The notes beneath the pieces were generated by a model. The model had not been told where the DNA came from, did no database searches, and saw only the letters and a program-made list of their open reading frames with translations. Position numbers and translations under genes: made by a program. Below, in pieces: positions 32,061-42,683 of a DNA stretch of 64,000 nucleotides. The stretch spans positions 62,001-126,000 of the forward strand of contig NZ_ALBQ01000011.1 in NCBI RefSeq assembly GCF_000282895.1, given 5' to 3'. Origin of the DNA: Sphingomonas sp. ATCC 31555 (lineage in GTDB: Bacteria; Pseudomonadota; Alphaproteobacteria; Sphingomonadales; Sphingomonadaceae). Within the stretch, counting starts at the first letter, position 1. Each line of letters opens with the position of its first letter.

Positions 32061-32533
32061 CGCCGCCTTGCGAGCGTTACGAAGCTATAGCCCGGGCGGT
32101 CGGCTTCGGCGGCATGGTCCTCGCGTGCGGTTTCGCGCCAAACTCCGGGATCGAACGCGGGGACAAGCGCGTCGCCATCGGCATCCAGATGGACTTCGGT
32201 AAGTTCGATCTGGTCGGCGTGGTCGAGGAACAGCGCGAAAATTTCCGCCCCGCCGATCACCGCAGCATCCGCGCCCGCCATCAATAGCGCCGCATCCGAC
32301 GTGTGCGCAACCTCAGCTCCCTCGGCGTGCCAGTCGGTGTCGCGGGTCAGCACGATATGGCGGCGGCCCGGCAGTGGCGAGGGAAAGGAGTCGAATGTCT
32401 TGCGCCCCATGATCATCGGCCGGCCCATGGTCTGAGCCTTGAAGCGCTTCAGGTCCGCCGGCAGCCGCCACGGCAGCTGGCCGTCGCGGCCGATCACGCC
32501 ATTGTCGGCCCGGGCGAGATGAAAGGTGATCAT
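32057..32533 (-). CDS. folA: Dihydrofolate reductase
   Basis: A 158-aa [33 protein letters not shown] (substrate site with LPW and LK.FK), [21 protein letters not shown] (NADPH binding), [12 protein letters not shown] (GG motif) and an acidic-rich C-terminus. It regenerates tetrahydrofolate after ThyA. The start ATG overlaps the thyA stop (ATGA). Confidence 0.97.
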   Translation of the reverse strand: MITFHLARADNGVIGRDGQLPWRLPADLKRFKAQTMGRPMIMGRKTFDSFPSPLPGRRHIVLTRDTDWHAEGAEVAHTSDAALLMAGADAAVIGGAEIFALFLDHADQIELTEVHLDADGDALVPAFDPGVWRETAREDHAAEADRPGYSFVTLARRR

Positions 32534-33324
32534 ATCGCCACGTCCGCCTTGATGTGCGGCTGGGCGACATAGTCGTGGATCACGAAATCCTCGAATGCAT
32601 AGGCGTCGATCGCCGGCGGCTGGCGCAGGATCTCCAGCCGGGGAAGCGGCCCGGGGGTGCGGCCCAGCTGCTCGCGGGCCTGGTCGAGATGGTTGAGGTA
32701 CAGGTGGCAATCGCCGCCCGTCCAGATGAAGTCGCCCGCCTCCAGCCCGGCCTGCTGCGCCAGCATATGGGTGAGCAACGCATAGCTGGCGATGTTGAAC
32801 GGTACGCCCAGGAAGATGTCCGCCGAACGCTGGTAGAGCTGCAGGCTCAGCCGGCCGTTCGCCACATGGCACTGGAACAGGCAGTGGCACGGCGCGAGCG
32901 CCATCGCGCCCAGTTCGCCTGGATTCCAGGCGGAGACGACCATCCGCCGCGAAGCGGGGTTGGTCTTCAGCGTGTGGACCAGTTCGGCGATCTGATCGAT
33001 ATGGCGGCCGTCGGCAGACTCCCAGTCGCGCCACTGCTTGCCATATACGGGGCCTAGATCGCCCTGTTCGTCGGCCCACTCGTCCCAGATGCGCACCTTG
33101 CGCTCCTGCAGCCAGCGGACATTGGTGTCGCCGCGCAGGAACCACAGCAGCTCGATCAGGATCGATCGGATATGCAGCTTCTTGGTGGTCAAAAGGGGGA
33201 AGCCCTTGCGCAGATCGAACCGCATCTGCGCGCCGAACACGCTGCGGGTGCCGGTGCCGGTACGGTCCATCACTTCCACGCCGTCGTTGAGCGCGCGGGC
33301 CATCAGGTCGAGATATTGCTGCAT
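32530..33324 (-). CDS. thyA: Thymidylate synthase
   Basis: A 264-aa ThyA, exactly the length of the E. coli enzyme. It has [29 protein letters not shown], the catalytic Cys in [12 protein letters not shown] (about residue 146), [20 protein letters not shown] and [12 protein letters not shown]. Longer in-frame extension upstream of 33324 is not used since MQQYLDLM is the family start. It converts dUMP to dTMP, generating dihydrofolate for the overlapping folA product. Confidence 0.98.
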   Translation of the reverse strand: MQQYLDLMARALNDGVEVMDRTGTGTRSVFGAQMRFDLRKGFPLLTTKKLHIRSILIELLWFLRGDTNVRWLQERKVRIWDEWADEQGDLGPVYGKQWRDWESADGRHIDQIAELVHTLKTNPASRRMVVSAWNPGELGAMALAPCHCLFQCHVANGRLSLQLYQRSADIFLGVPFNIASYALLTHMLAQQAGLEAGDFIWTGGDCHLYLNHLDQAREQLGRTPGPLPRLEILRQPPAIDAYAFEDFVIHDYVAQPHIKADVAI

Positions 33325-33440
33325 GGCGCGGAACCTAGCGGCGGCAGGCGCCCGAGTCATCCGCCTTTGCTCCACTTCGGACCTCCGATCCGGAGCCGAT
33401 CCCGCTTCGCGCGGGCACGCCGTCATGGCACCCCGATGCG

Positions 33441-33833
33441 ATGCTGGTGCGGCATTCCCCCTTGCGCATCGCCGATCTGCGGGCGGCAACCGGGCTGTTC
33501 GTTCGGCTGGCCGATGCACCGCAGGAAATCGGCGCCTTCGCCTATCTCGATCGCGACTGGCGACTGCTCGGCATGCGTCACGTCGCCGGCCAGGCCGCAG
33601 GCCGGCTGGACGTGCCGGTCCGTGCGGTGGTGGCCGATGCGCTGGCCTTCGATGCGCGCGCGGTGCTGATGGCGCACAACCATCCCAGCGGCGATCCCAC
33701 GCCCAGTCCTGCCGATCGATCGACCACGCACCTGCTGCTGCGTGCGCTGGAGCCGCTCGACTTGCGGCTGGCCGATCACCTGGTGATCGCCCGCGCCGGC
33801 ATCGCCAGCTTCCGCGAGCTCGGCTGGCTTTAG
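33441..33833 (+). CDS. Stand-alone JAB-domain RadC-like protein
   Basis: A 130-aa protein with only the C-terminal half of RadC. It has the JAB/MPN metalloprotease motif [14 protein letters not shown] (H-x-H...S...D, about 75-90) and a preceding catalytic-type Glu (about residue 28). It ends with [20 protein letters not shown]. The N-terminal helix-hairpin-helix region of full RadC (about 220 aa) is absent, so this is a short RadC-like protein, common in sphingomonads. It is convergent with the M20 peptidase, overlapping its stop by 4 bp. Confidence 0.85.
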   Translation: MLVRHSPLRIADLRAATGLFVRLADAPQEIGAFAYLDRDWRLLGMRHVAGQAAGRLDVPVRAVVADALAFDARAVLMAHNHPSGDPTPSPADRSTTHLLLRALEPLDLRLADHLVIARAGIASFRELGWL

Positions 33834-35218
33834 CCGGCCAGCGCGGTCAGCAGGCTGCGATAATATGTGATCGACGGAGCGATCTCGCTCAGCGGCGTAC
33901 GTTCGTTCAGTCCATGCGAGAAACTATCGCTGTCCTTCATGAACTTCGGGCTCACGCCGTAGCTGGGTATGCCCTTGGCGCGGAACCACATCGAATCGCT
34001 GGCCCCCGCGCTCATCGCCGGCACCACCGGCACGCCGGGAAAGCGGGCTTGGACCGCCTTGGTAACCGCCTGCATCACATCGGGGCGAAGGGGCGAGGCC
34101 GGGCTGGCGACGCTGCCGCTGTCCAGCGTGCGGATTTGCACCGTCGGGTCGCCCACCACCTGTGCGAGCGTTGCACGCACAGCCTCCACCGGCGTGCCGG
34201 GGAAGATGCGGCAGTTAACGTTGGCGGTCGCGCGCTGGGGCAGCGCGTTGGTGGCGTGGCCGGCGCTCACCATCGTTGCGACGCAGGTGGTGCCGGTCTG
34301 TCCCACCGTGGCGGGATCGCCGCGTAGCAGGGCCAGTGCTTCGGCATCTTGCGGGTTGGCGACAAACCGGCGGATCACCGCCGCCCGTTCGGGCGTCGCT
34401 TCCTTCGCTGCGGCTTCCCAGCTGGCGCGGGTGATCGCGTCCACCTGCCCGGGGAAGCTATGGGCTTCTATCTTCGCCAGCGCATGGGCGAGCGCATAGA
34501 TCGCATTGTCCTTGCGCGGCGCGCTCGAATGGCCGCCGGCATTGGTCACCGTCAGCTCGTAATCGGCATAGGTCTTCTCGGCGCCGTCGATGCCGAAGGT
34601 GGTAGGCTTGCCCGCTTCGTCCAGCCCGCCCCCGCCGCCGTCGATGTTGAGCAGCATTTCCGCGTCGGGAAACCGATCGGCCATCGCCGCGGTAGTCTTC
34701 ATTGCCGTCTCCTCGTCGCCGGAGAGGAGCAGCACGATATCGCGGCCGGGGCGGAAGCCGCTGCGCTTCAGATCGATCAGCGTGGCGACCATCGTCGAGA
34801 TGTCGTACTTCATGTCGGTCGCGCCGCGACCGAAGATATAGCCGTTTTCCACCACTGCAGTGAACGGATCGCGGGTCCAATCCGCCGGCTTGGCTTCCAC
34901 CACGTCCATATGGCCCGAAATCAGCAGCGGCTTGGCGCCGTTCTTCGCCTTGCCGGTGCCGCGATAGCGCGCGACCAGATAGGCCGTATCGCCCATCGCC
35001 ACGATCTCCACATCGCCATCGGCAAAGCCTCCTGCGACCAGCACGGACTTCAGATAGGCGGCGTAGGCCGGCGTCTGGTTGCCGGGCCCCGCCACGCTGC
35101 GATAGGCGATGCCGCGCTTCAACAATTCCAGCGCCTGCGCCTCGGCCTGGCTCGCGGGCAGCGGTGCGCTGACAAGCGCGAGCGCCGCAGCAGCGGCGGC
35201 AAAGAACGGCATGGACAT
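33830..35218 (-). CDS. Secreted M20-family metallopeptidase
   Basis: A 462-aa enzyme with a signal peptide ([21 protein letters not shown]). Zinc and catalytic motifs of M20 are present: SGHMDVVEA (His, catalytic Asp), FGRGATDMK (Asp bridge), LSGDEET (Glu-Glu), NIDGGGGG (Asp) and FSHGLNER (His). The dimerisation domain (about 210-345) contains [18 protein letters not shown]. It is a carboxypeptidase or aminoacylase of unknown substrate, probably periplasmic. Confidence 0.93.
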   Translation of the reverse strand: MSMPFFAAAAAALALVSAPLPASQAEAQALELLKRGIAYRSVAGPGNQTPAYAAYLKSVLVAGGFADGDVEIVAMGDTAYLVARYRGTGKAKNGAKPLLISGHMDVVEAKPADWTRDPFTAVVENGYIFGRGATDMKYDISTMVATLIDLKRSGFRPGRDIVLLLSGDEETAMKTTAAMADRFPDAEMLLNIDGGGGGLDEAGKPTTFGIDGAEKTYADYELTVTNAGGHSSAPRKDNAIYALAHALAKIEAHSFPGQVDAITRASWEAAAKEATPERAAVIRRFVANPQDAEALALLRGDPATVGQTGTTCVATMVSAGHATNALPQRATANVNCRIFPGTPVEAVRATLAQVVGDPTVQIRTLDSGSVASPASPLRPDVMQAVTKAVQARFPGVPVVPAMSAGASDSMWFRAKGIPSYGVSPKFMKDSDSFSHGLNERTPLSEIAPSITYYRSLLTALAG

Positions 35219-35333
35219 GAACAGATCCCCAGCTTCGGTTTGGCGGAAAGCCTAGCCGCTGAGCGAGGGACGTCAATCGCGCGTACCGGCGGTTGCCAGC
35301 CGCGTCGCGCTCCCCTAACCAGCGTGTTGATCG

Positions 35334-35527
35334 CGCCGGTGCCCTGACCAGGGCTTAATCGGGAATGCGGTGCGGGCGCTCCGGCGCCCAAATCCGCGGC
35401 TGTCCCTGCAACTGTGAGCGGATAGCGCGATGCACTGGCCTCCGTCCGAGGGGCAGCCACTGGGCGGCAACGCCTGGGAAGGCGTGCAGCGCGCGGTGAC
35501 CCGCAAGCCAGGAGACCTGCCGGCGTC
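35334..35527 (+). promoter_or_regulatory. Cobalamin (B12) riboswitch 1, before the NiCoT transporter
   Basis: A classic B12 aptamer: GGTGCCCTGACCAGGGCTTA, GGGAATGCGGTG, CTGTCCCTGCAACTGTGAGCG, GCAGCCACTGGG (B12-box region), CTGGGAAGGCG and the hallmark GCCAGGAGACCTGCC (35507-35521). Downstream, GTCGCTC (35530-35536) can pair with GAGCGAC (35581-35587), enclosing a CCCTGGTCCAGGGG hairpin; this is a plausible expression platform. High B12 is expected to switch off the transporter. Confidence 0.96.
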
Positions 35528-35712
35528 CGGTCGCTCTTGCCCTGGTCCAGGGGATGACCGCGGCACGGTGTACTCCGTCTGAGCGACGCATGAGCGGCGG
35601 GGGCCGCCATGGGTTCGCGCGTCGGTCGCTCATGGCGTCCGGCCGGGGTGCGGGCCGGCCGCGTGCGGCAAGGCTCCCGCCAGGTCGCACGACGCCGCCG
35701 GAGTACCGAAAC

Positions 35713-36735
35713 GTGCCCGTTCCTTCCTTGCGTTCGCGCATCGCCCTGCTGTTTGCAGGCCTGATCGCCGCCAATCTCGCCGCCTGGAGCTGGGCGTTCG
35801 TCTTGTTCCACGCCGAGCCGCTGATGCTCGGCGCCGCGCTGCTCGCCTGGGGGCTGGGGCTGCGCCATGCCGTCGATGCGGATCACATCGCCGCGATCGA
35901 CAACGTCACCCGCAAGCTGATGAACGACGGCCAGCGGCCGATCGCCACCGGCCTGTGGTTCGCGATCGGCCATTCGGGTATCATCGCCATCGCCGCCACC
36001 GCCGTCGCGCTCACCACCCACGCATTGACGGGCATGGGCGCGTTTCAGGAAGTCGGCGGGGTGATCGCCACCGCCGTCTCGGCGCTGTTCCTGTTCGCCA
36101 TCGCCGCGATGAACCTCCTCATCCTGCGCTCGGTCTGGAAGACCTTCCGGCACGTCCGCGCCGGCGGTGCCTATGTGGATGACGACCTCGACCTGCTGCT
36201 CGCCGCGCGCGGGCCGCTGTCCCGGCTGTTCGGGCCCATGTTCCGACTCGTGCGCAAGAGCTGGCACATGGCGCCGCTCGGTTTCCTGTTCGGTCTGGGC
36301 TTCGATACGGCCACCGAAGTGGCGATCCTCGGCATGTCGGCGGGGCAGGCGGCACACGGCGTGTCGCTCGGCACGCTCTTGGTGCTGCCGGCGCTGTTCG
36401 CCGCTGGGATGGCGCTGGTGGATACGCTGGACGGCGTCGTGATGCTCGGTGCCTATCGATGGGCGTTCGTGAAGCCGATCCGCAAACTCTATTACAACAT
36501 CACTATCACGCTCATCTCGGCACTGGTGGCGATCGGAATCGGCGGCATCGAGGCGCTGGCGCTGATCGGGGAGAAGATGGGTTGGACCGGCGGGGCGTTC
36601 GGCCTCGCCGCCAATCTGGGGGCGCATTTCAATGGGCTGGGTTTCGCGATCATCGCCCTATTCGTCGCCTGCTGGGTGATCAGCGTCGCCATCTATCGGT
36701 GGCAGAGGCTGGACGAGATCGAGGTGCGGGTCTAG
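35713..36735 (+). CDS. Nickel/cobalt transporter, NiCoT family
   Basis: A 340-aa integral membrane protein with about eight hydrophobic segments. It carries the NiCoT signature RHAVDADHIAAIDN (HxxxxDH metal motif) and the downstream LGFDTATEVAIL and MALVDTLDGVVM motifs. GTG 35713 is chosen because the membrane domain begins soon after; codons further upstream overlap the riboswitch platform. Its B12 riboswitch and adjacency to cob genes point to cobalt uptake for cobalamin synthesis. Start confidence is moderate since no clear ribosome site is visible. Confidence 0.92.
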   Translation: MPVPSLRSRIALLFAGLIAANLAAWSWAFVLFHAEPLMLGAALLAWGLGLRHAVDADHIAAIDNVTRKLMNDGQRPIATGLWFAIGHSGIIAIAATAVALTTHALTGMGAFQEVGGVIATAVSALFLFAIAAMNLLILRSVWKTFRHVRAGGAYVDDDLDLLLAARGPLSRLFGPMFRLVRKSWHMAPLGFLFGLGFDTATEVAILGMSAGQAAHGVSLGTLLVLPALFAAGMALVDTLDGVVMLGAYRWAFVKPIRKLYYNITITLISALVAIGIGGIEALALIGEKMGWTGGAFGLAANLGAHFNGLGFAIIALFVACWVISVAIYRWQRLDEIEVRV

Positions 36736-36774
36736 AGACTTGGGCGAAGGCTCTCACGGGCTTTCACCAAAGAT

Positions 36775-36968
36775 CGCGCCGGTGCCCCATAAAGGGGCTT
36801 AATCGGGAATGCGGTGCGGGGAGCTTTCCCCAAATCCGCGGCTGTCCCTGCAACTGTGAGCGGATAGCGCGATGCACTGGCCTCCTTGTGAGAGGCAGCC
36901 ACTGGGCCACGACGGCCTGGGAAGGCGTGCAGCGTGCCGTGACCCGCGAGCCAGGAGACCTGCCGGCG
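36775..36968 (+). promoter_or_regulatory. Cobalamin (B12) riboswitch 2, before cobW
   Basis: Nearly identical to riboswitch 1 across the aptamer, including GGTGCC, GGGAATGCGGTG, CTGCAACTGTGAGCG, GCAGCCACTGGG, CTGGGAAGGCG and GCCAGGAGACCTGCC (36950-36964). The platform pairing GTCGCTC (36974-36980) with GAGCGAC (37027-37033) is conserved too. It controls the long cobW-to-DUF1636 operon. Confidence 0.96.
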
Positions 36969-37167
36969 CAACGGTCGCTCTTGCCTTGGTCCAGGGGATG
37001 GCCGCGGCACGGTCTTGCTTCCGTTCGAGCGACGAAGCTGTGCGGCTGGGGCTGCACGGTCGCGTGGTGTCGGGCGTTCTTCGCGCCCGCCCGTCGTCGC
37101 GCGCCGGCTGGACGTTTGGTCCGGCAAGCCCCTCCGCGTGTTCGCTCGGGCGCGGGGGAAGACATGC

Positions 37168-38205
<1,038 letters not shown>

Positions 38206-38217
38206 GGCACAAGGGCG

Positions 38218-41200
38218 ATGCACGTCCTGTTCCGCGAAACGCACGGGCTGGAGGAAAACGCCGTGCCCCAGGACCTCGGGCAAGCGCCAGCGGACCTGGT
38301 GGTGCTGTCCTTTTCCGACAGCGATCTCGGCGCGTTCGCAGCTGCTTGGACCGGGGCGCGGGAGGTACTGCCGTCGCTGCGGCTGGCCAACCTGGCGACG
38401 CTAATGCATCCGCTGTCGGTCGATACCTATGTCGAACGCACATTGTCTGGCGCGAAGGGAATCCTGATCCGGCTGATCGGCGGCATGCCCTATTGGAGCT
38501 ACGGCCTGCAGCAGGTCGAGGCGCTCGCTCGGGAGCGGGGGATAGCGCTGGCAGTACTCCCGGCAGACGGCCGGCCGGACGCGCGGCTAGAGGCGGCGTC
38601 GACGGTGCCTTTTGGGGTGCTGCGGGATCTAACGGCGCTCTGCGAAGCGGGTGGCGCTGATGCTGCACGGGCGGCACTGGGCCTGCTGGCAAGGGCCGCG
38701 AATGTCGGTGCAGGGGGCGTCGAGGCGTCCGAGCCGCTGCCGGCGTTCGGCCTCTGGCACCCGAGCCACGGCGTCATCTTCCTCCCTACCCGTCATGTCC
38801 GCGAAGGCGGGGATCCATTTGCCAGCACGTCGGGGACAGGAGCCGAAAGCGTTCCAGCGATGGATCCCCGCCTTCGTGGACATGACGAGGGGGGTGAGCG
38901 GGCCGGGCAACCAAGCTGGGCCTGCACCGGCCGGCCCCTGGTCCTCATTGTCTTCTACCGTTCCTACCTTGCCGCCTGCGACGTCGCGCCCTTCGAGGCG
39001 CTGCATGCCGCGTTCGACCAGCGCGGCTTCGACGCGTTGTCGATCTTCGTGCCATCGCTCAAAGCACCGGACGCCCGTGCGCAGGTCGAGGCTTGGGTGC
39101 GTGACCTTGCCCCCGCCGCGATCGTCAACGCCACTGCCTTCTCCGCCCGCGACGATTCAGGGCAAAGCCCACTCGACGTGGCGGGCGTACCCGTGTTCCA
39201 GCTTGCGCTCGCCACCACCTCGCGGGACGCATGGGCGAGCTCGGACCGCGGTCTGTCGCCCGCCGATCTCGCAATGCATGTCGTGCTGCCGGAGATCGAC
39301 GGCCGCATCTTCGCCGGCGTCGCCAGCTTCAAACAGGCGGAAGCGCGCGACGAAGCATTGGGCTTTGCCCGCACCGCTCATCGCGCCGAGCCGGAGCGGA
39401 TCGGCGCCATTGCCGATCGAGTCGGGGCTTGGGTGACGCTGGCCGCCAAGCCACTGGCCGAGCGGCGGATCGCGCTGCTGCTCTCCACCTATCCGGGCAG
39501 GGACTGGCAGCTTGCGCATGCCGTGGGGCTGGATGCACTTGCCTCGGCAGAGGCCATCGCCGCCGATCTGGGTGAGCCGGTGAAGGACCTCGCCCTGCGG
39601 TTACAGGCGGAAACGCTGTGCTGGCCGCTCGCCGCCTATGAGGAAGCGCTCGCCAGTCTGTCGGAGCCGCTGCGGGCGGCATTGCGCGATTCCTGGGGCG
39701 ATGCCGCGCACGATCCCGCCTTCCGCGAAGGCGCCTTCCATTTCGCCGCGCTCCGTGCGGGCAAGCTGCTGGTCGCGCTCCAGCCCGAGCGCGGCGACCC
39801 GGCGACGCGGGAGGACAGCTATCACGACGTTACGCGCGTGCCACGCCATGCCTATGTCGCCTTTTACCTCTGGTTGCGCGCCCAGGGCGTCGATGCTTTG
39901 GTCCATATCGGCGCGCACGGCACGCTGGAATGGCTCCCGGGCAAGGCAGTGGCGCTGTCGGGCGGCTGTTGGCCCGAGGCGCTGATCGCCGACCTGCCAA
40001 TCCTCTATCCCTTCATCGTCAACGATCCCGGCGAGGCCGCGCAGGCGAAGCGGCGGACCGGCGCCGTCACGATCGGCCACTTGCCGCCGCCGCTGAAGAC
40101 CGCCGGCACCGGCGCCGGCCTGGCGCGGATCGAGGCGCTGCTCGACGAATTCTCGAGCGCGGTGGGTCTCGATCCAGCTCGGCGCGATCGGCTCCAGTCC
40201 GCGATCCGCGACGAGGCGCGCGCCGTCGGGCTGGAAGCGGAACTCGGGCTGGATTGCGCGGCTAGCACGGCCGAGGCGATCGCCCGCATCGATCGCTTCG
40301 TCTGCGACGTGAAGGAGGGGCAGTATGGCGACGGCCTCCATGTCTTCGGGCGCGGCGCGTGCGGCGCGGCGGAGCGGGAGGGGCTGCTCGCCGGGCTGGC
40401 GGGCGGGCGTGTGCCGCCCGGGCCCTCAGGCTCTCCCTATCGCGGCCGCAGCGATGTGCTGCCCACGGGGCGAAACCTCTACACCATCGATCCGCGCGCA
40501 GTGCCCTCCCGCGCGGCGCACGCCCAGGGCATCGTCCTCGCCGACGAGCTGATCCGCCGCCACCTCCAGGATCATGGCGACTATCCCAAGGGGCTGGTGA
40601 TCGATTTGTGGGGGTCGGCGACGATGCGCACCGCCGGTGAGGAGTTCGCGATGGCGCTGCACCTGCTCGGTGCCGCGCCCCTCTGGGATCCGGCCTCGGA
40701 ACGAGTGACGGGCGTGGAGATCCTGCCGATCGCGCTGCTTGATCGCCCGCGCATCGACGTCACGCTGCGCATTTCCGGCCTGTTCCGCGATGCCTTCCCG
40801 GCGCTGCCTCAGCTGTTCGGCCAGGCGGTTCGGGCGCTGGCGGCGCGCGACGAGCCAGCCGAGCGGAACCCCTTTGTGGGCCAGGAGGCGGCCCCGCGCG
40901 TCTATGGCCCTCAGCCCGGAAGCTATGGCCTTGGGATCGGCGACGCGGCAGAGCGCTACAGCGCATCGGCCCGGCAGGCGGCGGGCGAAGCATGGCTCGC
41001 TGCCTCGGATCATGCATTTGACGGCCGCGAGGCGCAGGCCGATCCCGCCGGCATCCGTGCCCGCGTGGGTGCCGCCGATGCCTTTGTCCACCTCCAGGAT
41101 CTGCCGGAGACCGATCTGCTGCTCGCTGCCGACTATGCCGCGCACGAGGCGGGGTTCGCCGCCGCAAAGGCGCTGGGTGGGGGCAGTGCCGCGCTCTACC

Positions 41201-41577
41201 ATCTCGACGCGCGCAACCCGGCCCGCCCGGTGGCGCGTCCGCTGACCGAGGAGATCGCCCGTGTCGTCCGTGCCCGCGCCGCGCAGCCGGGCTGGATCGC
41301 AGGCATGCGCCGCCATGGCTTTCGCGGCGCGGCCGAGATCGCGGCGACGCTCGACCATCTCGGCGCCTTCGCGCATCTGGCGAACGCGGTGCCGCCGCAG
41401 CTGTTTGACGTCTATTTTGATGCGACGCTCGGCGATGCGGAGGTGCGCGATTTCCTCGCCCGCGAGAACCCAGCGGCACTAGCGGCCATGGAGGCGCGGT
41501 TCGCGGCGCTGCACGCGGCGGGGCTGTGGCAAACGCGCCGCAACTCGATCCTCGCCGGCCTGGGAGGCGCGGCATGA
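38218..41577 (+). CDS. cobN: Aerobic cobaltochelatase large subunit CobN, with inserted repeat peptide
   Basis: A 1119-aa CobN/magnesium-chelatase-H family protein. Conserved pieces include YWSYGLQQVEALARERGI, HIGAHGTLEWLPGKAVALSG (catalytic HGTLEW-type motif, about residue 565), LPILYPFIVNDPGEAAQAKRR, TGRNLYTIDPRAVPS and LVIDLWGSATMRTAGE. It inserts cobalt into hydrogenobyrinate diamide, with CobS/CobT (not in the window). Codons about 192-224 are encoded by a 97-bp palindromic repeat (38791-38887) that keeps the frame open. The family is usually about 1,250 aa, so this copy is somewhat short apart from the insertion. The stop overlaps the cobG start (ATGA). Confidence 0.96.
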   Translation: MHVLFRETHGLEENAVPQDLGQAPADLVVLSFSDSDLGAFAAAWTGAREVLPSLRLANLATLMHPLSVDTYVERTLSGAKGILIRLIGGMPYWSYGLQQVEALARERGIALAVLPADGRPDARLEAASTVPFGVLRDLTALCEAGGADAARAALGLLARAANVGAGGVEASEPLPAFGLWHPSHGVIFLPTRHVREGGDPFASTSGTGAESVPAMDPRLRGHDEGGERAGQPSWACTGRPLVLIVFYRSYLAACDVAPFEALHAAFDQRGFDALSIFVPSLKAPDARAQVEAWVRDLAPAAIVNATAFSARDDSGQSPLDVAGVPVFQLALATTSRDAWASSDRGLSPADLAMHVVLPEIDGRIFAGVASFKQAEARDEALGFARTAHRAEPERIGAIADRVGAWVTLAAKPLAERRIALLLSTYPGRDWQLAHAVGLDALASAEAIAADLGEPVKDLALRLQAETLCWPLAAYEEALASLSEPLRAALRDSWGDAAHDPAFREGAFHFAALRAGKLLVALQPERGDPATREDSYHDVTRVPRHAYVAFYLWLRAQGVDALVHIGAHGTLEWLPGKAVALSGGCWPEALIADLPILYPFIVNDPGEAAQAKRRTGAVTIGHLPPPLKTAGTGAGLARIEALLDEFSSAVGLDPARRDRLQSAIRDEARAVGLEAELGLDCAASTAEAIARIDRFVCDVKEGQYGDGLHVFGRGACGAAEREGLLAGLAGGRVPPGPSGSPYRGRSDVLPTGRNLYTIDPRAVPSRAAHAQGIVLADELIRRHLQDHGDYPKGLVIDLWGSATMRTAGEEFAMALHLLGAAPLWDPASERVTGVEILPIALLDRPRIDVTLRISGLFRDAFPALPQLFGQAVRALAARDEPAERNPFVGQEAAPRVYGPQPGSYGLGIGDAAERYSASARQAAGEAWLAASDHAFDGREAQADPAGIRARVGAADAFVHLQDLPETDLLLAADYAAHEAGFAAAKALGGGSAALYHLDARNPARPVARPLTEEIARVVRARAAQPGWIAGMRRHGFRGAAEIAATLDHLGAFAHLANAVPPQLFDVYFDATLGDAEVRDFLARENPAALAAMEARFAALHAAGLWQTRRNSILAGLGGAA
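38791..38887. repeat. Palindromic repeat element inserted in frame in cobN
   Basis: Left arm 38791-38818 (CGTCATGTCCGCGAAGGCGG then GGATCCAT) and right arm 38860-38887 are a 28-nt inverted repeat with a single mismatch, enclosing a 42-nt loop. The arm sequence resembles the dispersed CGTCAT..CGCGAAGGCGGG-type repeat of sphingomonads. Half-copies are visible at 4430-4452 and 21130-21157. The translated repeat is Arg/Gly/Asp-rich and unlike the flanking CobN sequence. Confidence 0.9.
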
Positions 41578-42683
41578 GCGGCTTCGCGGTGCGCGGTTGG
41601 TGCCCCGACGCGTGGCGGCCGATGGCAGCGGGCGACGGCCTGCTGGTACGGGTGAAGCCCGTGCTCGGCCGGCTGACGCAGGCGCAGGTCCGCGGGCTGA
41701 GCGCGGCGGCGCTGGCGCATGGCAATGGCTGGATCGATTGCACCAGCCGCGCCAATCTGCAGCTGCGCGGCGTTGCCGAAGCGACATGGCCGGCCTTGCT
41801 GGAGCAGTTGGTCGCACTTGGCTTGGTCGATCCTGATCCCGCGCGGGAAGCGCGGCGCACCCTGCTCGTCGCGCCCGATTGGCGCGCGGGGGACGACAGC
41901 CACCGCATCGCTACCGATCTGCTGGCGCAACTCGGCGCACTGCCCGCGCTTCCCAGCAAGATGGGCTTCGTGATCGATGCCGGCTCTGCCCCGGTGCTCG
42001 CCGACGCGCCCGGCGACTTCCGGGTCGAGCGAGCGGCGGACGGCGGCCTCCTGCTCCGCGCCGCGGGGCGGCAGCGTGGCGTCGTGGTTGCACCGGGGCA
42101 AGCGGCGGAGGCACTGGTCCGGATCGCGCACTGGTTCGTCGAGAGCGGCGGATCGGCGGCGGGGCGCATGGCGCGACACGCCGCGCCGCTGCCCGGCTGG
42201 GCGGCGGGGGACGCGATGCCGGCCGCCGGTGGGCCGCGCCTCGCGCCTGGGCGCCACGCACTGGGCCGCGTCCTGGGCCTGCCGTTCGGGCAGGTCCATG
42301 CTGCGCTGTTGTCCGACAAGGCGGCGATCCGCGTCACGCCCTGGCGCTTGCTGCTCACCGAGGGCGTCGACGGCACGCTGCCCGGGCTGATCGACGATCC
42401 CGCCGATCCGCTGCTGCGCGCCGATGCCTGCGCCGGCGCGCCCGCCTGCCCACAGGCGAGCATCGCCACCCGCGATCTCGCTCGCCAACTCGCGCCGCAT
42501 GTCGTGGGGCGGCTGCACGTCTCTGGCTGCGCAAAGGGCTGTGCCCGCGCCGACAGCGCCGATGTGGTCGTCACCGGGCGCGACGGGCTGCTCGATCTGG
42601 CCTTTCATGCTCGTCCCGGTGCGCAGCCAGCCCATGCCGGGCTCAACCCTGCCGGCCTGCGCGCCCTGTTCGGAATCGATTGA
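41574..42683 (+). CDS. cobG: Precorrin-3B synthase CobG
   Basis: A 369-aa nitrite/sulfite-reductase-like protein. N-terminal half-domain has RGWCPDAWRPMAAGDGLLVRVKP and GWIDCTSRANLQLRGV. The C-terminal Fe-S Cys motif is ADACAGAPACPQA..SGCAKGCARADSA. CobG uses O2 to form precorrin-3B, marking the aerobic pathway. The start overlaps the cobN stop (ATGA) and the stop overlaps the cobH start by 1 bp. Confidence 0.93.
   Translation: MSGFAVRGWCPDAWRPMAAGDGLLVRVKPVLGRLTQAQVRGLSAAALAHGNGWIDCTSRANLQLRGVAEATWPALLEQLVALGLVDPDPAREARRTLLVAPDWRAGDDSHRIATDLLAQLGALPALPSKMGFVIDAGSAPVLADAPGDFRVERAADGGLLLRAAGRQRGVVVAPGQAAEALVRIAHWFVESGGSAAGRMARHAAPLPGWAAGDAMPAAGGPRLAPGRHALGRVLGLPFGQVHAALLSDKAAIRVTPWRLLLTEGVDGTLPGLIDDPADPLLRADACAGAPACPQASIATRDLARQLAPHVVGRLHVSGCAKGCARADSADVVVTGRDGLLDLAFHARPGAQPAHAGLNPAGLRALFGID

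Noticed and set aside
35119..36627. 502-codon minus-strand frame across the riboswitch and NiCoT gene
   Set aside because: It crosses a clear B12 riboswitch and opposes a good transporter gene; composition is not protein-like.
40760..42635. Long minus-strand frames opposite cobN, cobG and cobH
   Set aside because: Shadows of high-GC third positions; cob genes are tightly coupled on the + strand with clear family motifs.
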